Part shown: piece after piece, positions 62,160 through 64,000 of the stretch | Layout of the letters: each line of letters starts with the position of its first letter | How positions within the stretch are numbered: position 1 is the first letter of the stretch | DNA from: an uncultured Acetobacteraceae bacterium | Lineage (GTDB): Bacteria > Pseudomonadota > Alphaproteobacteria > Acetobacterales > Acetobacteraceae | Reading direction: 5' to 3' | DNA: 64,000 nt | Assembly (NCBI GenBank): GCA_903918315.1 | Contig: CAIXEA010000203.1 | Location: forward strand, 1 to 64,000 | Notes under the pieces: model-generated | Database searches by the model: none | What the model was told of the DNA's origin: nothing | The model's input: the letters and a program-made list of their open reading frames with translations, nothing else | Program-made: the position numbers and the translations under genes

Positions 62160-63224
62160 TCAGCGCATGCCCGTGATTTTGTTCCACTCTTTGACGAACT
62201 GGCCGTGCGTTTTCAGGAACGCCTCCCAATCCTGTGGAAACAGCAGTTTCATCTCCGAGGGGCTGATCCCGCCCGGCGGCGGCGCGACGTCGGTGCGCAG
62301 GGAATTATACATCAGGTCCTGGCCATAGGCGTTCTGGCCGGGCTGGCCAATGAACCAGTCGACGAACAGCCGCGCGGCCTCGGGATGCGGGGCTTCTTTC
62401 ACCGCGCCCCAGCTTTCCGGCACCGCGATCAGCCCATCCGGCGGATACACATAAGCAATCGGCGCCCCCTTGGCCTTGGCCAGCAGGTAGCCGGAATATT
62501 GCGCGGTATGGATGATTTTCTCCTGCCCGCTGATGGTGCGGTCGTACTGCTGCACGTAGGAATCGAAGCCCTTGGGCGTCAGGGCAGCGAATTTTTCCCA
62601 ATAAGAATCGCCATAGAGCTGACGCAGCAAATACCACGTCATGTGCTGCATGCCGGAGGTCGAGGCCTTGCTGGTAATCGAGTCCTTCCAGCGCGGATCG
62701 ACCGCGTCGAGCCAGTTCTTCGGCGCCTGATCCGGCGGCACCGTCGTCGGGTTATAGGCGATGGCGGCGACGCCGATGGCGCCCCAGGTCCAGAACCCCT
62801 CCGGCTTGCTTTTCCATTCCGGCTTGAAATGCACCATTTCCGGGGACTGATATTCCATCCAGCCGTTATGCTTCTGGAAATCCAGCACCAGGCTCATGTC
62901 GGATAGCTGCACGATGTCGGCCAGATAGGCTTTGGCCTGGCGTTCTGAGGTCAGGCGCGCATAGAGCGCCCCGGCCTGCAGCCGCATGAAGGTCGTCTTG
63001 ATCGCCGGGAACATCTTGCGGAACCGCGCGAGCACCTTTTCCGAGCCATCTTCGGGGTCGGTGGAATAGACCACCAGCGCGCCCTCAGCTTCGGCCTTGG
63101 CGATATCGGCGCAGGTCTTGAACCCATCCATCTGCCTGGGATTGGCACAAAGGTCCGCGGCACGGGTCTCACTGGCGAACAGCATCGCGCCCAACAGGGC
63201 CGCGACCTTCAGGCATCGGCGCAT
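62160..63224 (-). CDS. ABC substrate-binding protein, family 1 (Fe(III)/polyamine type)
   Basis: A 354-residue exported binding protein: signal peptide about 1-22 (ending SETRA), then ADLCANPRQMDGF. The LVVYSTDPEDGSEKVLARF segment is the N-lobe opening of the FbpA/PotD-like family. First gene of the importer operon with permease and ATPase following. RBS AGGGAGG lies before the start. Neither iron-site tyrosines nor polyamine-binding residues can be assigned with confidence, so the ligand is open. Confidence 0.92.
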   Translation of the reverse strand: MRRCLKVAALLGAMLFASETRAADLCANPRQMDGFKTCADIAKAEAEGALVVYSTDPEDGSEKVLARFRKMFPAIKTTFMRLQAGALYARLTSERQAKAYLADIVQLSDMSLVLDFQKHNGWMEYQSPEMVHFKPEWKSKPEGFWTWGAIGVAAIAYNPTTVPPDQAPKNWLDAVDPRWKDSITSKASTSGMQHMTWYLLRQLYGDSYWEKFAALTPKGFDSYVQQYDRTISGQEKIIHTAQYSGYLLAKAKGAPIAYVYPPDGLIAVPESWGAVKEAPHPEAARLFVDWFIGQPGQNAYGQDLMYNSLRTDVAPPPGGISPSEMKLLFPQDWEAFLKTHGQFVKEWNKITGMR

Positions 63225-63309
63225 CGTTTGCCTCCCTCGGCAATCATTGCCGGGACTAGATCACACTGGCTCTGCGGAGGGAACCATACAGGGCAGCTTG
63301 TGTTAGCTA

Positions 63310-63342
63310 CAGACTGTCGTCGCAGACTGTCGTCACAGACTG
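63310..63342. repeat. 13-bp tandem repeat (CAGACTGTCGTC)
   Basis: CAGACTGTCGTCG (63310-63322), CAGACTGTCGTCA (63323-63335) and the start CAGACTG (63336-63342) follow one another. The run lies in the divergent promoter gap between the binding-protein and aminotransferase genes. Confidence 0.8.
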
Positions 63343-63404
63343 GCGAGGCCCGGCCTGATCGGGCAAGCTCACGCGGTCGCCCCTTCCGCCGCAGGAGCCT
63401 AGCT

Positions 63405-64000
63405 ATGTCCCGAGTCCTCCATCGCGGCGGAACCGCCCCGCCCATCGCCGTTCGTGGTGAGGGGATCCGCCTTTATACCGCCGATGGGCAGTCGATCATC
63501 GACGCCTCCGGTGGTGCCGCCGTCGCCGCACTGGGCCATGGCAACCGCCGGATCGCTGACGCCATCGGCCGCCAGGCCGTCACCATGGCCTATGCCCATA
63601 CCGGCACCTTCTCCAACCAGCCGGCCGAGGATCTCGCGGACCTTCTGCTCGCCGACGAACCCGGCGGGTTGACGCGGGCCTGGTTCTGTTCCTCGGGGTC
63701 GGAGGGCAATGAGGCCGCGTTGAAGCTCGCCCGCCAGTATTTCCTGGAAATCGGCCAGCCACAGCGCATCCACACCATCGCCCGCCGCCAAAGCTACCAC
63801 GGCACCACGCTCGGCGCCCTGGCGGCCGGCGGCAACATGATGCGCCGGGAGAAGTTCGTACCGATCCTGAGCCGGGTGCATGAGCTGGTTTCCCCCTGCT
63901 TTCCATACCGATTCAAGAATGATAACGAAACCGATGCCCAATACATCGACCGCCTCGCGGACGAGCTGGAAGCTGCGTTCCAGCGCCTCGGCCCCGATAC
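63405..64000 (+). CDS. Class-III aminotransferase (3' end outside the window)
   Basis: The first 198 residues of a PLP-dependent enzyme of the omega-transaminase/ornithine-aminotransferase class, cut by the window edge. The open frame starts at ATG 63405 (GCAGGAG upstream) and runs unbroken to the end. Seen are YTADGQSIIDASGGAAVAA, GHGNRRIADAI, the phosphate-binding WFCSSGSEGNEAALKLARQY and SYHGTTLGALAAGG. The lysine that holds PLP would lie beyond the window. Full proteins are about 440 residues. Divergent from the ABC importer operon, so an amine substrate of that importer is conceivable. Confidence 0.92.
   Translation, partial: MSRVLHRGGTAPPIAVRGEGIRLYTADGQSIIDASGGAAVAALGHGNRRIADAIGRQAVTMAYAHTGTFSNQPAEDLADLLLADEPGGLTRAWFCSSGSEGNEAALKLARQYFLEIGQPQRIHTIARRQSYHGTTLGALAAGGNMMRREKFVPILSRVHELVSPCFPYRFKNDNETDAQYIDRLADELEAAFQRLGPD

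Noticed and set aside
61155-62906. 583-codon plus-strand open frame
   Set aside because: Antisense to the ABC permease and binding protein; composition dominated by G, R, H, Q.
1-64000. CRISPR arrays, tRNA or rRNA genes, prophage
   Set aside because: No regularly spaced repeats of 24-40 bp, no cloverleaf-like segment with a CCA-adjacent acceptor stem, and no phage-type gene was noticed. Small RNAs cannot be ruled out by eye.

Overview
The window reads as a chromosomal segment of a high-GC alphaproteobacterium, most likely Rhodospirillales/Acetobacteraceae-like. I infer this from GC-rich codon use, the mix of CoA-ester catabolism genes and ABC importers, and the type of ArgC; no rRNA or tRNA is present to confirm it. 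I see no transposase, phage gene or CRISPR array. Nearly all DNA is coding, with many 1-8 bp overlaps that imply operons. The last gene, a class-III aminotransferase, runs off the right edge.

Layout. 1-7.1 kb: a hairpin and short repeats at the left edge, a DHA2 drug exporter, a 43-residue membrane protein, a second MFS carrier divergent from a MarR regulator, an M20 amidohydrolase, argC overlapping a gamma-carbonic anhydrase, and a GxxExxY gene boxed by repeats in inverted orientation. 7.2-18.8 kb: the most unusual region. Two divergent operons carry two parallel sets of the circularly permuted ATP-grasp / alpha-E / transglutaminase system. One set has ATP-grasp fused to alpha-E plus a giant transglutaminase-DUF2126 amidoligase; the other has separate proteins. 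19-31.3 kb: a peptide-type ABC importer whose permease and ATPase genes are bracketed by two paralogous binding proteins, then a zinc alcohol dehydrogenase, a nitroreductase and two more family-5 binding proteins without permeases.

31.4-40 kb: a sirtuin behind an 18-bp perfect palindrome; a DUF35/thiolase-like pair; the rubrerythrin / Fe-S oxidoreductase / DUF3501 cluster; two tandem PuuE-like deacetylases; an MFS carrier and trmO. 40.3-49.7 kb: a run of catabolic genes (3-oxoacid CoA-transferase subunits, M20 peptidase, crotonase, iron alcohol dehydrogenase, formyl-CoA transferase-like CaiB protein, TauD dioxygenase) with a glycosyltransferase and a pseudouridine synthase inside it, ending in a convergent thioesterase. 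49.8-53 kb: CopC/CopD copper genes facing a histidine-kinase-like protein whose phospho-acceptor histidine is glutamine. 53-64 kb: amidohydrolase, acyl-CoA dehydrogenase, Crp/Fnr regulator, quinone oxidoreductase behind a four-copy 11-bp tandem repeat, cupin, a second DUF35/thiolase pair, and a complete ferric/polyamine-type ABC importer.

Taken together the genes suit a soil or freshwater heterotroph living on peptides, amides and CoA-activated acids. The best candidate for an under-described system is the doubled amidoligase/transglutaminase island at 8.4-18.8 kb. Secondary candidates are the boxed GxxExxY cassette, the His-less kinase and the sirtuin operator. Starts were chosen from ribosome binding sites and family lengths; functions come from motifs read by eye, without database searches.
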